Shown piece by piece: positions 17,781-27,010 of a DNA stretch of 64,000 nucleotides. The position numbers and the translations under genes are program-made. Numbering within the stretch: the first letter of the stretch is position 1; each line of letters begins with the position of its first letter. This DNA comes from Winogradskyella wichelsiae (GTDB taxonomy: Bacteria > Bacteroidota > Bacteroidia > Flavobacteriales > Flavobacteriaceae), in the NCBI RefSeq assembly GCF_013403925.1, contig NZ_JABFDJ010000004.1, positions 124,001 through 188,000 of the forward strand, read 5' to 3'. Below the pieces are notes generated by a model. That model was not told the origin of the DNA. It did not search any database and saw only the letters and a program-made list of their open reading frames with translations.

Positions 17781-18512
17781 ATGACAAAATCAACAGAACA
17801 TTGGTACGCATCATGGTTTGACACACCTTACTACCATATTTTATATAAAGATAGAGACTATACAGAAGCTCAAAATTTTATGGATAATCTAACCGATTAT
17901 CTTAACCTTCCTGAACAAGGTGAAATTTTAGATTTAGCTTGTGGAAAAGGAAGACACTCTGTTTATTTAAATTCTTTAAGCTATAATGTTACAGGAGTTG
18001 ACTTATCAGAACAAAGTATTGAGCATGCAAAGCAATTTGAAAATGAAACATTAGAATTTAAGGTTCATGATATGAGTAAACCTTATCCTAAAGATTTTGA
18101 TGCTGTTTTTAATCTCTTTACTAGTTTTGGATATTTCGATGATGAAAATTGCAATCTAGAAACCATTAAATCTATCAAATTAGAATTAAATGAATTTGGT
18201 TTTGGAGTGATTGATTTTATGAATACAAATTATATTATTGAAAACTTAATTTCTGAAGATATTAAAACTGTTGACGGTATAGATTTTCATCAAAAACGAT
18301 CTGTAAAAGACGGCTATATTCTAAAAGATATAAGTTTTGATGCTGATGGACAACATTTTGAATTTCAAGAACGTGTAAAAGCATTCACTTTAAAAGATTT
18401 CGAAACGTTATTTGAAAAAGCAGGTGTCTACTTACTTGATGTATTTGGAGATTATAAATTAAACAAATACCATGCTCAATCATCGGAACGCATGATTATG
18501 ATTTTTAAGTAA
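17781..18512 (+). CDS. class I SAM-dependent methyltransferase
   Basis: A 243-residue cytoplasmic methyltransferase. The SAM-binding motif I is ILDLACGKGRHS (about 48-59), followed by the acidic end of strand 2 in VTGVDLSEQSIEHA and by NLFTSFGYF at the motif IV region. The ATG is preceded, 6 nt away, by GGGAG (17770-17774), a Shine-Dalgarno-like sequence that is rare in this window. It is followed 5 nt later by a ZIP transporter gene and then a DUF4268 gene with no gap, a clear three-gene operon. The substrate cannot be predicted. Confidence 0.88.
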   Translation: MTKSTEHWYASWFDTPYYHILYKDRDYTEAQNFMDNLTDYLNLPEQGEILDLACGKGRHSVYLNSLSYNVTGVDLSEQSIEHAKQFENETLEFKVHDMSKPYPKDFDAVFNLFTSFGYFDDENCNLETIKSIKLELNEFGFGVIDFMNTNYIIENLISEDIKTVDGIDFHQKRSVKDGYILKDISFDADGQHFEFQERVKAFTLKDFETLFEKAGVYLLDVFGDYKLNKYHAQSSERMIMIFK

Positions 18513-18517
18513 ATTAA

Positions 18518-19192
18518 ATGAATAGTTATTTATTACCTCTAATTGCTGTTATAATAGGTGTTATTATTGCTTTACTAACAAAAAAGCAGAAGCCTGTTTA
18601 CACCAAATTACTTCTATCATTTAGTGGTGCCTTTTTATTAGCATTAACACTTTTTGATTTATTACCTGAAGTATACCTTCATATAGAAGCCAAACTTACA
18701 GGCTTGTATATAATGTGTGGTATTTTGCTTCAAATTATATTAGAATTCTTTTCTAAAGGAGCAGAACATGGGCACGTGCACATACACAAAAATGATAAAA
18801 TGTTTCCTTGGATGCTATTTATCAGCCTGTGTATTCATAGTTTTTTAGAGGGGTTTCCTATTCACCAACACAACGACATGGTTTACGGTGTTTTAATTCA
18901 TAAAATACCGATAGCCATATTAATTACAACCTTTTTGCTAAAATCTAGTTATAGCAAATTTCAGATTGTAACTTTTTTAGTCGTTTTCTCAGCTATGACC
19001 CCAATTGGCACATTGATCTCAAATCATTCTGGTTTAATGATCAATTATATAGACGTTATAAATGCCTTTGTTATCGGTATCTTTTTACATATTTCTACCA
19101 CTATTTTGTTTGAAACTGGTGAAGGTCATAAATTCAACTTATCTAAACTTGTAGCTATTTGCTTAGGAATATTAATCGCTTATTTTATTTAA
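18518..19192 (+). CDS. ZIP family metal transporter
   Basis: Imports divalent metal (zinc, iron or manganese) across the inner membrane. Its 224 residues contain seven or eight hydrophobic helices. The conserved metal-path motifs are HSFLEGFPI in the fourth helix and HKIPIA in the fifth, where well-studied ZIPs have HN-x-x-DG and HEIPHE. The Glu of HEIP is thus Lys here. A histidine-rich loop (HGHVHIHKNDK, about 88) lies before that segment, as in other ZIPs. It is the second gene of a three-gene operon. The HEIP change makes the transported metal uncertain. Confidence 0.85.
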   Translation: MNSYLLPLIAVIIGVIIALLTKKQKPVYTKLLLSFSGAFLLALTLFDLLPEVYLHIEAKLTGLYIMCGILLQIILEFFSKGAEHGHVHIHKNDKMFPWMLFISLCIHSFLEGFPIHQHNDMVYGVLIHKIPIAILITTFLLKSSYSKFQIVTFLVVFSAMTPIGTLISNHSGLMINYIDVINAFVIGIFLHISTTILFETGEGHKFNLSKLVAICLGILIAYFI

Positions 19193-19621
19193 ATGTTTTC
19201 AAAAGAAGAATCAAGACTATTAAGACAAGAATTCTGGATTAGTTTCGGAAAATCATTTCCTCGAAAATGGCTTTTATACGACACTAAAATTAAAGGCTTT
19301 TCATTTAAATTTCACTTCGATACAAAGTCTGCTTTAATCGCATTAGATATTGAAGACGATTTAGAAAACCGAATTGAATATTGGGAAAAACTCACCTCCT
19401 TAAAAGGCATCTTAAAGAATGATTATCTTCCCGAAATTATTTTTGAAGAGGAATATCTGCTTGAAAACGGTAAGGAAATCTCTCGTATTTACTTACCATT
19501 AGAACAAAAAGTGTCTATTCATAATAAAAACACATGGCAAGATGTTATGGTATTCTTCAATGAAAACATGGATCTGTTAGAAGGCTTTTTTCATGAGTAC
19601 AGCGACATCATAAAAAGTTAA
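19193..19621 (+). CDS. DUF4268 domain-containing protein
   Basis: A 142-residue soluble protein. The ATG directly follows the stop codon of the ZIP gene, so the two are translationally adjacent. The sequence (FSKEESRLLRQEFWISFGKS at the start, then KFHFDTKSALIALDIE and a Glu-rich middle) fits the DUF4268 family, which has a restriction-endonuclease-like or uncharacterised fold depending on context. I see no catalytic motif. Function unknown; the operon link with a metal transporter and a methyltransferase gives no clear hint. Confidence 0.8.
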   Translation: MFSKEESRLLRQEFWISFGKSFPRKWLLYDTKIKGFSFKFHFDTKSALIALDIEDDLENRIEYWEKLTSLKGILKNDYLPEIIFEEEYLLENGKEISRIYLPLEQKVSIHNKNTWQDVMVFFNENMDLLEGFFHEYSDIIKS

Positions 19622-19758
19622 CCTACAGTCTATATAATACTTATGAGAGCTTTTAAAATAGTAGTCCATGAGCTTTACATTCTGTATAAATTATAAACTG
19701 TATTACTTTTTTTTAAGAAACATTTATCATTTCAAACTTAAAAAATAATCGACCACTC

Positions 19759-19790
19759 TTTGGTAGTATAGATCTAAAGATATAGTTTTG
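19759..19790 (+). promoter_or_regulatory. promoter of the small secreted protein gene
   Basis: TTTG at 19759-19762, a 20-nt spacer, and TAGTTTTG at 19783-19790. This is one of the best promoter matches in the window. The predicted start site (about 19794-19797) is only a few bases before the ATG at 19800. Confidence 0.65.
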
Positions 19791-19799
19791 CCTACTGAA

Positions 19800-20225
19800 A
19801 TGAAAAACACTTTCAATAAATATCTAACATTAGTTGTTGTTCTATTATTAAGCACATTTGCTAATCTACAAGCTAATGATACTAATAATCTTGCAAACAA
19901 TACTGCTATACATAACTTATGTGTGCAAGAAAGCATTGCAGATCAGTTAGGTGATAATTTTTTAAGAAGTAAAACTATTACTCCTATTCATCATAACTCT
20001 GATCACAGACGAAATGTTGAAATTATTGAAAGTAATAATCTTGAAGACGAAGAAGCTTCCACAAAGAAATTGTATTATAAAGATATTCTAGAAATAGCTT
20101 TCATTAATGCATTAGTCTTTGAACACGCTTCTAATTATCTTCAAAAAAGCATATATCGTCCTCAAAGTGCGATTAATGAACCTAGTCTTAGGCTTCATAT
20201 ACAATTCCAAGTTTTTATAATTTGA
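19800..20225 (+). CDS. small exported protein of unknown function, upstream of RND operon
   Basis: A 141-residue protein with a signal peptide (MKNTFNKYLTLVVVLLLST, then cleavage near ANLQANDTNN). The mature part is polar, holds one Cys and ends in the hydrophobic sequence LRLHIQFQVFII. I do not recognise a family. The longest frame starts with TTG at 19788, but the ATG at 19800 gives a normal signal peptide, and the TTG lies inside the -7 box. It is 134 bp upstream of the efflux operon, separated by a weak terminator, so it may be a companion of that system or independent. Confidence 0.65.
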   Translation: MKNTFNKYLTLVVVLLLSTFANLQANDTNNLANNTAIHNLCVQESIADQLGDNFLRSKTITPIHHNSDHRRNVEIIESNNLEDEEASTKKLYYKDILEIAFINALVFEHASNYLQKSIYRPQSAINEPSLRLHIQFQVFII

Positions 20226-20233
20226 TAATCTAA

Positions 20234-20272
20234 AGCAGACCTTACTTCAAAACGTCTGTTGTAATTTTTTTG
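20234..20272 (+). terminator. weak terminator-like hairpin
   Basis: GCAGAC can pair with GTCTGT across an 11-12 nt loop, followed after a few bases by seven T. The short stem makes this a tentative call. Confidence 0.35.
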
Positions 20273-20359
20273 TTTTTAAAGTTTAGACCAAAACTTTAGA
20301 AGAACATTTCCAATGGGGTTTGTTCATAACTTATATCATTTTATAAAATATTTAAACAC

Positions 20360-21451
20360 GTGAATATCATAAAAAAAACAACCGTTTTTGCAGGCCTAGT
20401 TATGCTTTTAGGTTTAGCAAGCTGTAAAGAACACAAAGAAGAAAAACATGAAGTCGTAACTTTTTTAGTTACCAATCCTGTAAAAAAAGACACTTCTATT
20501 ACAAAAGACTACGTGAGTCAAATTCACTCCATCAGACATATTGAATTAAGAGCTTTAGAACGTGGTTACTTAAAAAATATTTATGTAGATGAAGGACAAC
20601 ATGTAACTAAAGGGCAACGGATGTTTCAGATTATGCCAAACATCTACCAAGCAGAATTACAAAAAGCAAAAGCAGAGTCTAATGTTGCAGAAATAGAACT
20701 TACAAACACGCAGTTATTAGCTGATGGAGATGTGGTTTCGCCAAATGAATTAGCAATGGCCAAAGCCAATTTAGACAAAGCTAATGCAGAAGTTTCTTTA
20801 GCGCAAACACATTTAGGTTTCACAAATATAAGAGCACCTTTTGATGGTATTATGGATCATTTAGAAGCTAGAGAAGGAAGCCTTTTAGATGAAGGAGAGT
20901 TACTGACAACATTATCTGACAACAGTAAAATGTGGGTTTATTTCAATGTTCCTGAAGCTGAATATTTAGATTACATTATGAGTGATGCTAAACAGAACAA
21001 CAAAAATGTTGAGCTTTTAATGGCGAATAATAAACGTTTTAATCAAAAAGGAATAGTTGAAACTATTCAAGGAGAATTTGATAGTGAAACTGGAAATATA
21101 GCTTTCAGAGCCACATTTCCAAATCCGGATGGTATTTTAAGACATGGTGAAACAGGAAGTATTCTAATGAGCGTTCCTTACAAAGATGTTGTTATTGTAC
21201 CGCAAAAAGCTACGTTTGAAATCTTAGATAAAACTTATGTTTTTGTAATAGATAAAGATCAGGTTGTTCACCAAAGAGAAATTACTATTGGTGCAGAATT
21301 ACCCCATTTATTTATTGTAGATAAAGGTTTAAGTGAAAACGATACCATACTTCTTGAGGGTATAAAGATGGTGAAAGACCAAGAAAAGATTCATACTGAA
21401 ACTGTAGATCCAGAAACAGTATTATCTAACCTAGCGCTTTACGCAGAGTAA
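20360..21451 (+). CDS. RND efflux periplasmic adaptor lipoprotein
   Basis: Membrane fusion protein of a tripartite multidrug efflux pump, linking the inner-membrane pump to the outer-membrane channel. The product has 363 residues. The GTG start gives a lipoprotein signal (MNIIKKTTVFAGLVMLLGLA, lipobox LASC). Next come a lipoyl/barrel-sandwich half (RALERGYLKNIYVDEGQHV, about 66-84), a helical hairpin (about 95-150) and the second lipoyl half (TNIRAPFDGIMDHLEAREG). It is the first gene of a three-gene operon, 23 nt before the pump gene. No local repressor gene is adjacent. Confidence 0.95.
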   Translation: MNIIKKTTVFAGLVMLLGLASCKEHKEEKHEVVTFLVTNPVKKDTSITKDYVSQIHSIRHIELRALERGYLKNIYVDEGQHVTKGQRMFQIMPNIYQAELQKAKAESNVAEIELTNTQLLADGDVVSPNELAMAKANLDKANAEVSLAQTHLGFTNIRAPFDGIMDHLEAREGSLLDEGELLTTLSDNSKMWVYFNVPEAEYLDYIMSDAKQNNKNVELLMANNKRFNQKGIVETIQGEFDSETGNIAFRATFPNPDGILRHGETGSILMSVPYKDVVIVPQKATFEILDKTYVFVIDKDQVVHQREITIGAELPHLFIVDKGLSENDTILLEGIKMVKDQEKIHTETVDPETVLSNLALYAE

Positions 21452-21474
21452 ATCTCATTTAATCTACAAACATC

Positions 21475-24400
21475 ATGTTTAAAAAATTTATAAAAAGACC
21501 CGTCTTGGCTATTGTCATTTCGGTGATCATTATATTTATAGGTAGTCTTGCCATAAAGCAATTACCTATATCTCAATTCCCACAGATTGCACCTACAACA
21601 GTCAACATTTTTATTGCTTACCCAGGTTCTAGTGCAGATGTGTTGGTTAATTCAACATTAATTCCCTTAGAAACAGCGATCAATGGTGTACAAGATATGC
21701 GCTACATTGCTTCAGATGCTACGAGTGCTGGTGAAGGAACTGTACGTGTTATTTTTGAACCAGGTACAGACCCTAACGAAGCCGTAGTAAGAGTAAAAAC
21801 TAGAGTCGATCAGGTAATGCCGCTATTACCAGAATTGGTACAACGTGAAGGTGTTATTATCACTCCTGTTCAGCCAAGTATGTTAATGTACGTTAACCTA
21901 TCGAGTGAAAATAAAGACAATGACGAAAAGTTTCTATACAACTATGCTTATACTAAAATAATTCCAGAAATACAGCGTATAGACGGTATTGCGAGTGCTC
22001 AGATTTTAGGAAGTAGAAAATATGCCATGCGTGTGTGGTTAAAACCAGACCGAATGCGTGCTTATAATATTTCTGCAGAAGAAGTACTAGAAGCCATGGA
22101 AGACCAAAGTATTTTGGCGAGACCTGGTCGTTTAGGTCGTAGTTCTGGGCAAACCGCTCAATCTTTAGAATATGTATTAACATATCAAAACAGATATAAT
22201 GAGCCAGAACAATACGAAGAGATAATTATTAAAGCCAACAAAGAAGGCCAAATTGTAACTCTTGCAGATATTGCCGATGTAAAATTAGGAAGTGAATTTT
22301 TTGATATTTACTCTAACCTTGATGGAAAGCCTTCAGCCTCTATTGTTTTAAAACAGACCTTTGGCAGTAATGGTAGCGACGTTATTGATGCTGTAAAAGA
22401 AAAACTAGACGAACTAGAAGTTGATTTACCACCAGGAATTGATTTCCAAATTAGCTATGATGTTTCTAATTTCTTAGATGCATCAATCGACCAAGTTATA
22501 GATACCTTAAGAGATGCATTTATTCTTGTAGCCATTGTTGTATTCTTGTTTTTAGGAGATTGGCGTTCTACATTAATCCCTATTATTGCCGTTCCGGTTT
22601 CCTTAATTGGTGCTTTTTTTGTGATGCAAATGTTTGGCTTATCCATTAATCTTATTACGCTTTTCGCTTTAGTATTAGCAATTGGTATTGTAGTAGATAA
22701 CGCCATTGTGGTCGTAGAAGCCGTCCACTTAAAAATGCACGAAGAAAATCTTACGCCTTACAAGGCCTCTTCTGAAGTTTTAGGTGAAATTGGTGGTGCC
22801 ATTGTTGCCATTACTTTGGTTATGGTTTCTGTATTTATTCCTATTTCATTTATGACAGGCCCAGTTGGTGTCTTCTACCGACAATTCTCAATCACCATGG
22901 CTGGTGCTATTGTAATTTCTGCCATTGTAGCATTAACGTTAACTCCAGTGCTTTGTGCCATGTTATTGAAAAATAACCATGGTAAAAAACGGACGTCACC
23001 ACTAGATAAATTTATTGATTGGTTTAACGGAGGTTTTGATAAATTAACTGGTGGTTATGTTAAGATTTTAAATAAAATAGTTGCTAGACGCCTTATCACT
23101 TTTGGAATATTAGCGGCATTCTGTGCTGGTATTTTCTTTACAAATGAAGTATTACCTGCTGGGTTTATTCCTAATGAAGATCAAGGAATGATCTACGCCA
23201 TTATTCAAACACCACCTGGTGCTACCTTAGAGCGTACCAATGAAGTCGCAAAAAAACTTCAAAAAATATGTGAAGATACTGAAGGTGTACAATCTGTTTC
23301 TTCTTTAGCGGGTTATGAAATAATGACTGAAGGTCGTGGATCTAATGCAGGTACCTGTTTAATTAACCTTAAATCTTGGTCTGACCGTGAGCATTCTGTT
23401 CATGAAATCATGGAAGAGCTTGAAGAAAAAACCAAAGATTTAGGAGCAATTATAGAATATTTTGAACCACCTGCTGTACCAGGCTTTGGATCTTCTGGAG
23501 GTTTTGCCATGCGATTATTAGATAAAACAAACTCTACTGACTATCATCATTTTGAAAGCGTGAATAATGAATTTATGGAAGCTTTGTCTGAACGTGAAGA
23601 GCTCACAGGTTTATTTACATTTTTCTCAGCGAATTATCCTCAGTACGAATTGAAAATAAACAATAAAATTGCCATGCAAAAAGGGGTTACGATTGGTAAA
23701 GCCATGGAAAACCTCAACATTTTAATTGGTAGTACCTATGAGCAAGGCTTTATTCGTTTTGGTCGTTTCTTTAAAGTGTACACACAAGCTGCACCAGAAT
23801 ACAGACGCTTACCTACGGATCTTGAAAAGTTATTTGTAAAAAATGAAGAAGGGGAAATGGTGCCGTATTCTGCTTTTATGAGTATTGAAAAGAAATTAGG
23901 ACCCAACGAAATTACGCGTTATAACCTTTACAATTCAGCTTCTATTAGAGGGTTGCCTGCACCAGGATTTACAAGTGATGATGCTATTAAAGCCATTAAA
24001 GAAGTGGCTGCAACGCAATTACCAAAAGGTTATGATATTGCATGGGAAGGTTTAAGTTTTGATGAAGCCCAAAGAGGTAACGAATCTATTTATATCTTCA
24101 TGGTAGTCCTCATCTTTGTGTACTTTGTACTTGCCGCTCAATATGAAAGTTTCTTATTGCCTTTAGCCGTTATTTTCTCCTTACCAATTGGAGTCTTCGG
24201 ATCTTTTATTATGCTAAAAGGAATGGGATTAGCCAATGATGTTTATGCTCAAATTGGGGTGATAATGCTGGTTGGTTTGCTTGGTAAAAACGCCGTGTTA
24301 ATTATAGAGTTTGCCGTACAAAAACGTAGGCAAGGCGCTACCATTTTAGAAGCTGCTATTGAGGGTTCTAAAGCCCGTTTTAGACCTATTTTAATGACAT

Positions 24401-24723
24401 CATTCGCTTTTATAGCTGGTTTAATTCCATTGCTTATGGCTTCTGGTGCTGGTGCTATTGCAAACCGAACTATCGGTAGTTCTGCTTTAGGTGGTATGCT
24501 AATCGGTACATTATTCGGGGTTTTAATTATTCCTGGTTTGTATTATATTTTTGCTAAAATGGCAGATGGTAAATCATTAATTAAGGATGAGGCTAGTGAG
24601 CCTATTTCTGAAGAAATGATGCGTGTTAGTGAAACTAAAAATCAAAGTGAAGCTAATGCTGAAAAAATCAGCAAGCTTACAAAACTTTTCAAAAAACTTG
24701 GTAAAAAGAAAAACGATGAATAA
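21475..24723 (+). CDS. RND efflux pump, AcrB/HAE1 type permease
   Basis: Inner-membrane proton-driven pump of 1082 residues, the usual length. It begins MFKKFIKRPVLAIVISVIII, with the first membrane helix. The pattern of twelve helices with two large periplasmic loops is complete. The proton-relay aspartates are present in VLAIGIVVDNAIVVVEAV (the DN pair of helix 4), and a lysine lies in MLVGLLGKNAVLIIEFA (helix 10). The fold family is hydrophobe/amphiphile efflux-1, so drugs, bile salts or lipids are likelier substrates than metals. A charged tail (about 1040-1082) overlaps the start of the outer-membrane factor gene by 8 bp. Confidence 0.96.
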   Translation: MFKKFIKRPVLAIVISVIIIFIGSLAIKQLPISQFPQIAPTTVNIFIAYPGSSADVLVNSTLIPLETAINGVQDMRYIASDATSAGEGTVRVIFEPGTDPNEAVVRVKTRVDQVMPLLPELVQREGVIITPVQPSMLMYVNLSSENKDNDEKFLYNYAYTKIIPEIQRIDGIASAQILGSRKYAMRVWLKPDRMRAYNISAEEVLEAMEDQSILARPGRLGRSSGQTAQSLEYVLTYQNRYNEPEQYEEIIIKANKEGQIVTLADIADVKLGSEFFDIYSNLDGKPSASIVLKQTFGSNGSDVIDAVKEKLDELEVDLPPGIDFQISYDVSNFLDASIDQVIDTLRDAFILVAIVVFLFLGDWRSTLIPIIAVPVSLIGAFFVMQMFGLSINLITLFALVLAIGIVVDNAIVVVEAVHLKMHEENLTPYKASSEVLGEIGGAIVAITLVMVSVFIPISFMTGPVGVFYRQFSITMAGAIVISAIVALTLTPVLCAMLLKNNHGKKRTSPLDKFIDWFNGGFDKLTGGYVKILNKIVARRLITFGILAAFCAGIFFTNEVLPAGFIPNEDQGMIYAIIQTPPGATLERTNEVAKKLQKICEDTEGVQSVSSLAGYEIMTEGRGSNAGTCLINLKSWSDREHSVHEIMEELEEKTKDLGAIIEYFEPPAVPGFGSSGGFAMRLLDKTNSTDYHHFESVNNEFMEALSEREELTGLFTFFSANYPQYELKINNKIAMQKGVTIGKAMENLNILIGSTYEQGFIRFGRFFKVYTQAAPEYRRLPTDLEKLFVKNEEGEMVPYSAFMSIEKKLGPNEITRYNLYNSASIRGLPAPGFTSDDAIKAIKEVAATQLPKGYDIAWEGLSFDEAQRGNESIYIFMVVLIFVYFVLAAQYESFLLPLAVIFSLPIGVFGSFIMLKGMGLANDVYAQIGVIMLVGLLGKNAVLIIEFAVQKRRQGATILEAAIEGSKARFRPILMTSFAFIAGLIPLLMASGAGAIANRTIGSSALGGMLIGTLFGVLIIPGLYYIFAKMADGKSLIKDEASEPISEEMMRVSETKNQSEANAEKISKLTKLFKKLGKKKNDE

Positions 24724-26158
24724 TATAAGAACGATAAGAAAATCGCAGCTATTTGGTGTGTTTGCCTTACTACTACTCTTTTCTTGTGTACCAACGCAAA
24801 AGGCCATAAGGGAAGAAAATAAGGCAGTTCCTGAGCAGTATAAAAATGAAACATCAGATTCCACTAATACAGCAAATGTAGAATGGAAAACGTTTTTTTC
24901 TGATCAAAAATTAGTTGCTTTAATTGATACGGCTTTGGCCAATAACCAAGAGCTTAATATTATGCTACAGAAAATTTCGATGGCTAATAATGAAGTTAAG
25001 GTTAGAAAAGGAGAATATTTACCTTTTGTAAATGTGTATGCTGGTGCTGAAGTTGAAAAAGTTGGTGAATACACTAGAGATGGAGCTGTAGAGCATAATT
25101 TAGATATTCGTGATGGCGAAGAATTCCCAGAACCTTTAACTGATTTTTCTGTAGGCTTAGATTTTTCATGGGAACTCGATGTTTGGAAAAAACTTCGCAA
25201 CGGTAAAAAAGCGGCAGTTTTAGAATATCTAAGTACTATTGAAGGTAAGAATTTTATGGTGACCAACATTGTATCGGAAATTGCCAATTCCTATTACGAG
25301 CTACTAGCTTTAGATAATCAGTTAAACATTATAGAGCAGAATTTAGAGATTCAGAAAAATGCTTTAAAAATGGTGAAACTGCAAAAACAAGCCGCTAGAG
25401 CGACACAATTGGCTGTTAGACGTTTTGAAGCTGAAGTTTATAAAAACCAAAGTAATAAATTTGAAATCCGTCAAAATATCGTAGAAACTGAGAATAAAAT
25501 CAACTTTCTTTTAGGCCGTTATCCACAGACAATTGATAGAGATTCTGCTGATTTTATTGATCGCCCTATTGATGCCATTGAAGCCGGTATTCCATCTCAG
25601 CTATTAGCGAATAGACCCGATATTAAACAAGCAGAATATGAATTAGAAGCTTCCAAGCTAAATGTTAAAATAGCAAAAGCAAACTTCTATCCTTCTATTG
25701 GTATACAAGCTGGTGTTGGCTTACAAGCTTTTAAAACAAAGTATTTAACAAGCACACCTGAATCTCTTTTATACTCTTTAGTTGGCGATGTTGTAAGTCC
25801 GTTAATTAATAGAAATGCGATTAAAGCAGAGTACAGTAATGCAAACAGCAGACAATTACAAGCCGTTTTTGAATATGAAAAAACGATTTTAAATGGTTAT
25901 ATGGAAGTAGCAAATGAATTGTCTAACATTAATAATTTGAAAGAAAATTATGACTTAAAAGCCAAACAAGTCGATGCCATGACAGAAGCTATTGAGTTGT
26001 CTATACAGCTTTTTAAATCTGCAAGAGCAGAATACACGGAAGTGCTACTTACACAAAGAGAAGCTTTAGATTCAAAAATTGAAATTATTGAAACCAAAAG
26101 AGACCAATTTTTGGCAAACGTAAAAATTTACCAAGCCTTAGGTGGTGGATGGAATTAG
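24716..26158 (+). CDS. TolC/NodT-type outer-membrane efflux lipoprotein
   Basis: Outer-membrane channel of the pump. I place the start at the ATG 24716, which overlaps the end of the pump gene by 8 bp and gives a lipoprotein signal (MNNIRTIRKSQLFGVFALLL, lipobox LFSC). A longer frame back to 24623 has no such logic. The 480 residues hold two outer-membrane-efflux repeats of long helices with the typical LLANRPDIKQAEYELEASK (about 300) and a C-terminal half ending YQALGGGWN, the classic NodT-family ending. It is followed by a strong terminator. Confidence 0.95.
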   Translation: MNNIRTIRKSQLFGVFALLLLFSCVPTQKAIREENKAVPEQYKNETSDSTNTANVEWKTFFSDQKLVALIDTALANNQELNIMLQKISMANNEVKVRKGEYLPFVNVYAGAEVEKVGEYTRDGAVEHNLDIRDGEEFPEPLTDFSVGLDFSWELDVWKKLRNGKKAAVLEYLSTIEGKNFMVTNIVSEIANSYYELLALDNQLNIIEQNLEIQKNALKMVKLQKQAARATQLAVRRFEAEVYKNQSNKFEIRQNIVETENKINFLLGRYPQTIDRDSADFIDRPIDAIEAGIPSQLLANRPDIKQAEYELEASKLNVKIAKANFYPSIGIQAGVGLQAFKTKYLTSTPESLLYSLVGDVVSPLINRNAIKAEYSNANSRQLQAVFEYEKTILNGYMEVANELSNINNLKENYDLKAKQVDAMTEAIELSIQLFKSARAEYTEVLLTQREALDSKIEIIETKRDQFLANVKIYQALGGGWN

Positions 26159-26189
26159 TTAATTAGTTAAAGAGTGCCCTTAGTTTTTG

Positions 26190-26224
26190 AAGCCATTTTG
26201 CAGTATTGCAGAATGGCTTTTTTT
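26190..26224 (+). terminator. strong intrinsic terminator of the RND operon
   Basis: A 13-bp stem AAGCCATTTTGCA / TGCAGAATGGCTT (one G-T pair), GTAT loop and a T-run to 26224. Confidence 0.9.
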
Positions 26225-26330
26225 ATTAGAACTGAATCTTAATTACACAAATGCATCTTACATAAAAATAATGATGAATATCGTGTATATTTATATCCTT
26301 GTAACCAATTGAAACAAATTTAAATAATCA

Positions 26331-26786
26331 TTGAAAAAATTAGAGAAACTTATAAATAGAATTACGGAGTTTGGAGTTAATAAAAACGTTCAGTCGGCTA
26401 ATAAAGAACTTGAAATTCAACAACTCTTAGTAGGGATTTATTCTGAATATCTTAATCTAGACGTAGAATTTGATGATGAAGATTTTGAAGGTGATCCGAC
26501 TTTTGATTATGACTCAATAAAGAAAAACATTGAGGCAAATTTTCCTGATATTGGTTGGTATCATTCAGTTTTTGAATCTCACTTAATAATACCAGATGCG
26601 TACTTGGTGACAGGTGATGCAATTGACGATTTAAGTGATATTATTAAGGATATGTTAGAAATTAAATGGCAATTTGAGAACGCAAGTGAGAAATATGCAA
26701 AATGGCGTTTTAAAGATTTAATGCAAAATCATTCAGAACAACATATTGTTGATTTTTTGAAATATTTAAAAGATAAAAATGGCTAA
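26331..26786 (+). CDS. DUF5063 family protein
   Basis: A 151-residue soluble acidic protein. The TTG start follows an in-frame TAA six bases earlier, so no upstream start is possible, and the N-terminal helix (MKKLEKLINRITEFGVNK) continues smoothly. Features typical of DUF5063 are EDFEGDPTFDYDSIKKN, FPDIGWYH, and DAIDDLSDIIKDMLEIKWQ followed by a Trp/Phe-containing helix. Members are common and uncharacterised in Bacteroidota. Flanked by a terminator upstream and 224 bp of non-coding DNA downstream; monocistronic. Confidence 0.75.
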   Translation: MKKLEKLINRITEFGVNKNVQSANKELEIQQLLVGIYSEYLNLDVEFDDEDFEGDPTFDYDSIKKNIEANFPDIGWYHSVFESHLIIPDAYLVTGDAIDDLSDIIKDMLEIKWQFENASEKYAKWRFKDLMQNHSEQHIVDFLKYLKDKNG

Positions 26787-26980
26787 CAAATTACTGGTAT
26801 TAAAAATATACGGATCATAAAGCAATTAAATGTGTGTTCTTTACTTAAGTGAGTAGGTTATCTATTAAATAATTATTTGTTAACTTGTCTGCTAAACCAT
26901 TAAATTAACGCCACACAAAAACGTTACCTACAATTTAACAAAAACTTCTAATTGAAAAAAATCACGAAAATAATTTACTT

Positions 26981-26988
26981 TATTTTTG
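26981..26988 (+). promoter_or_regulatory. -7 box of the GAF histidine kinase gene
   Basis: TATTTTTG matches TAnnTTTG and would place the transcript start about 17 nt before the ATG at 27011. The nearest TTG upstream (26952-26954) is 26 nt away, longer than usual. Confidence 0.4.
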
Positions 26989-27010
26989 ACAAATCAATCG
27001 ATAACAAAAA

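Noticed and set aside
22455..24864. Antisense frames across the RND pump and outer-membrane factor genes
   Set aside because: Shadows of well-supported genes, with low-complexity translations.
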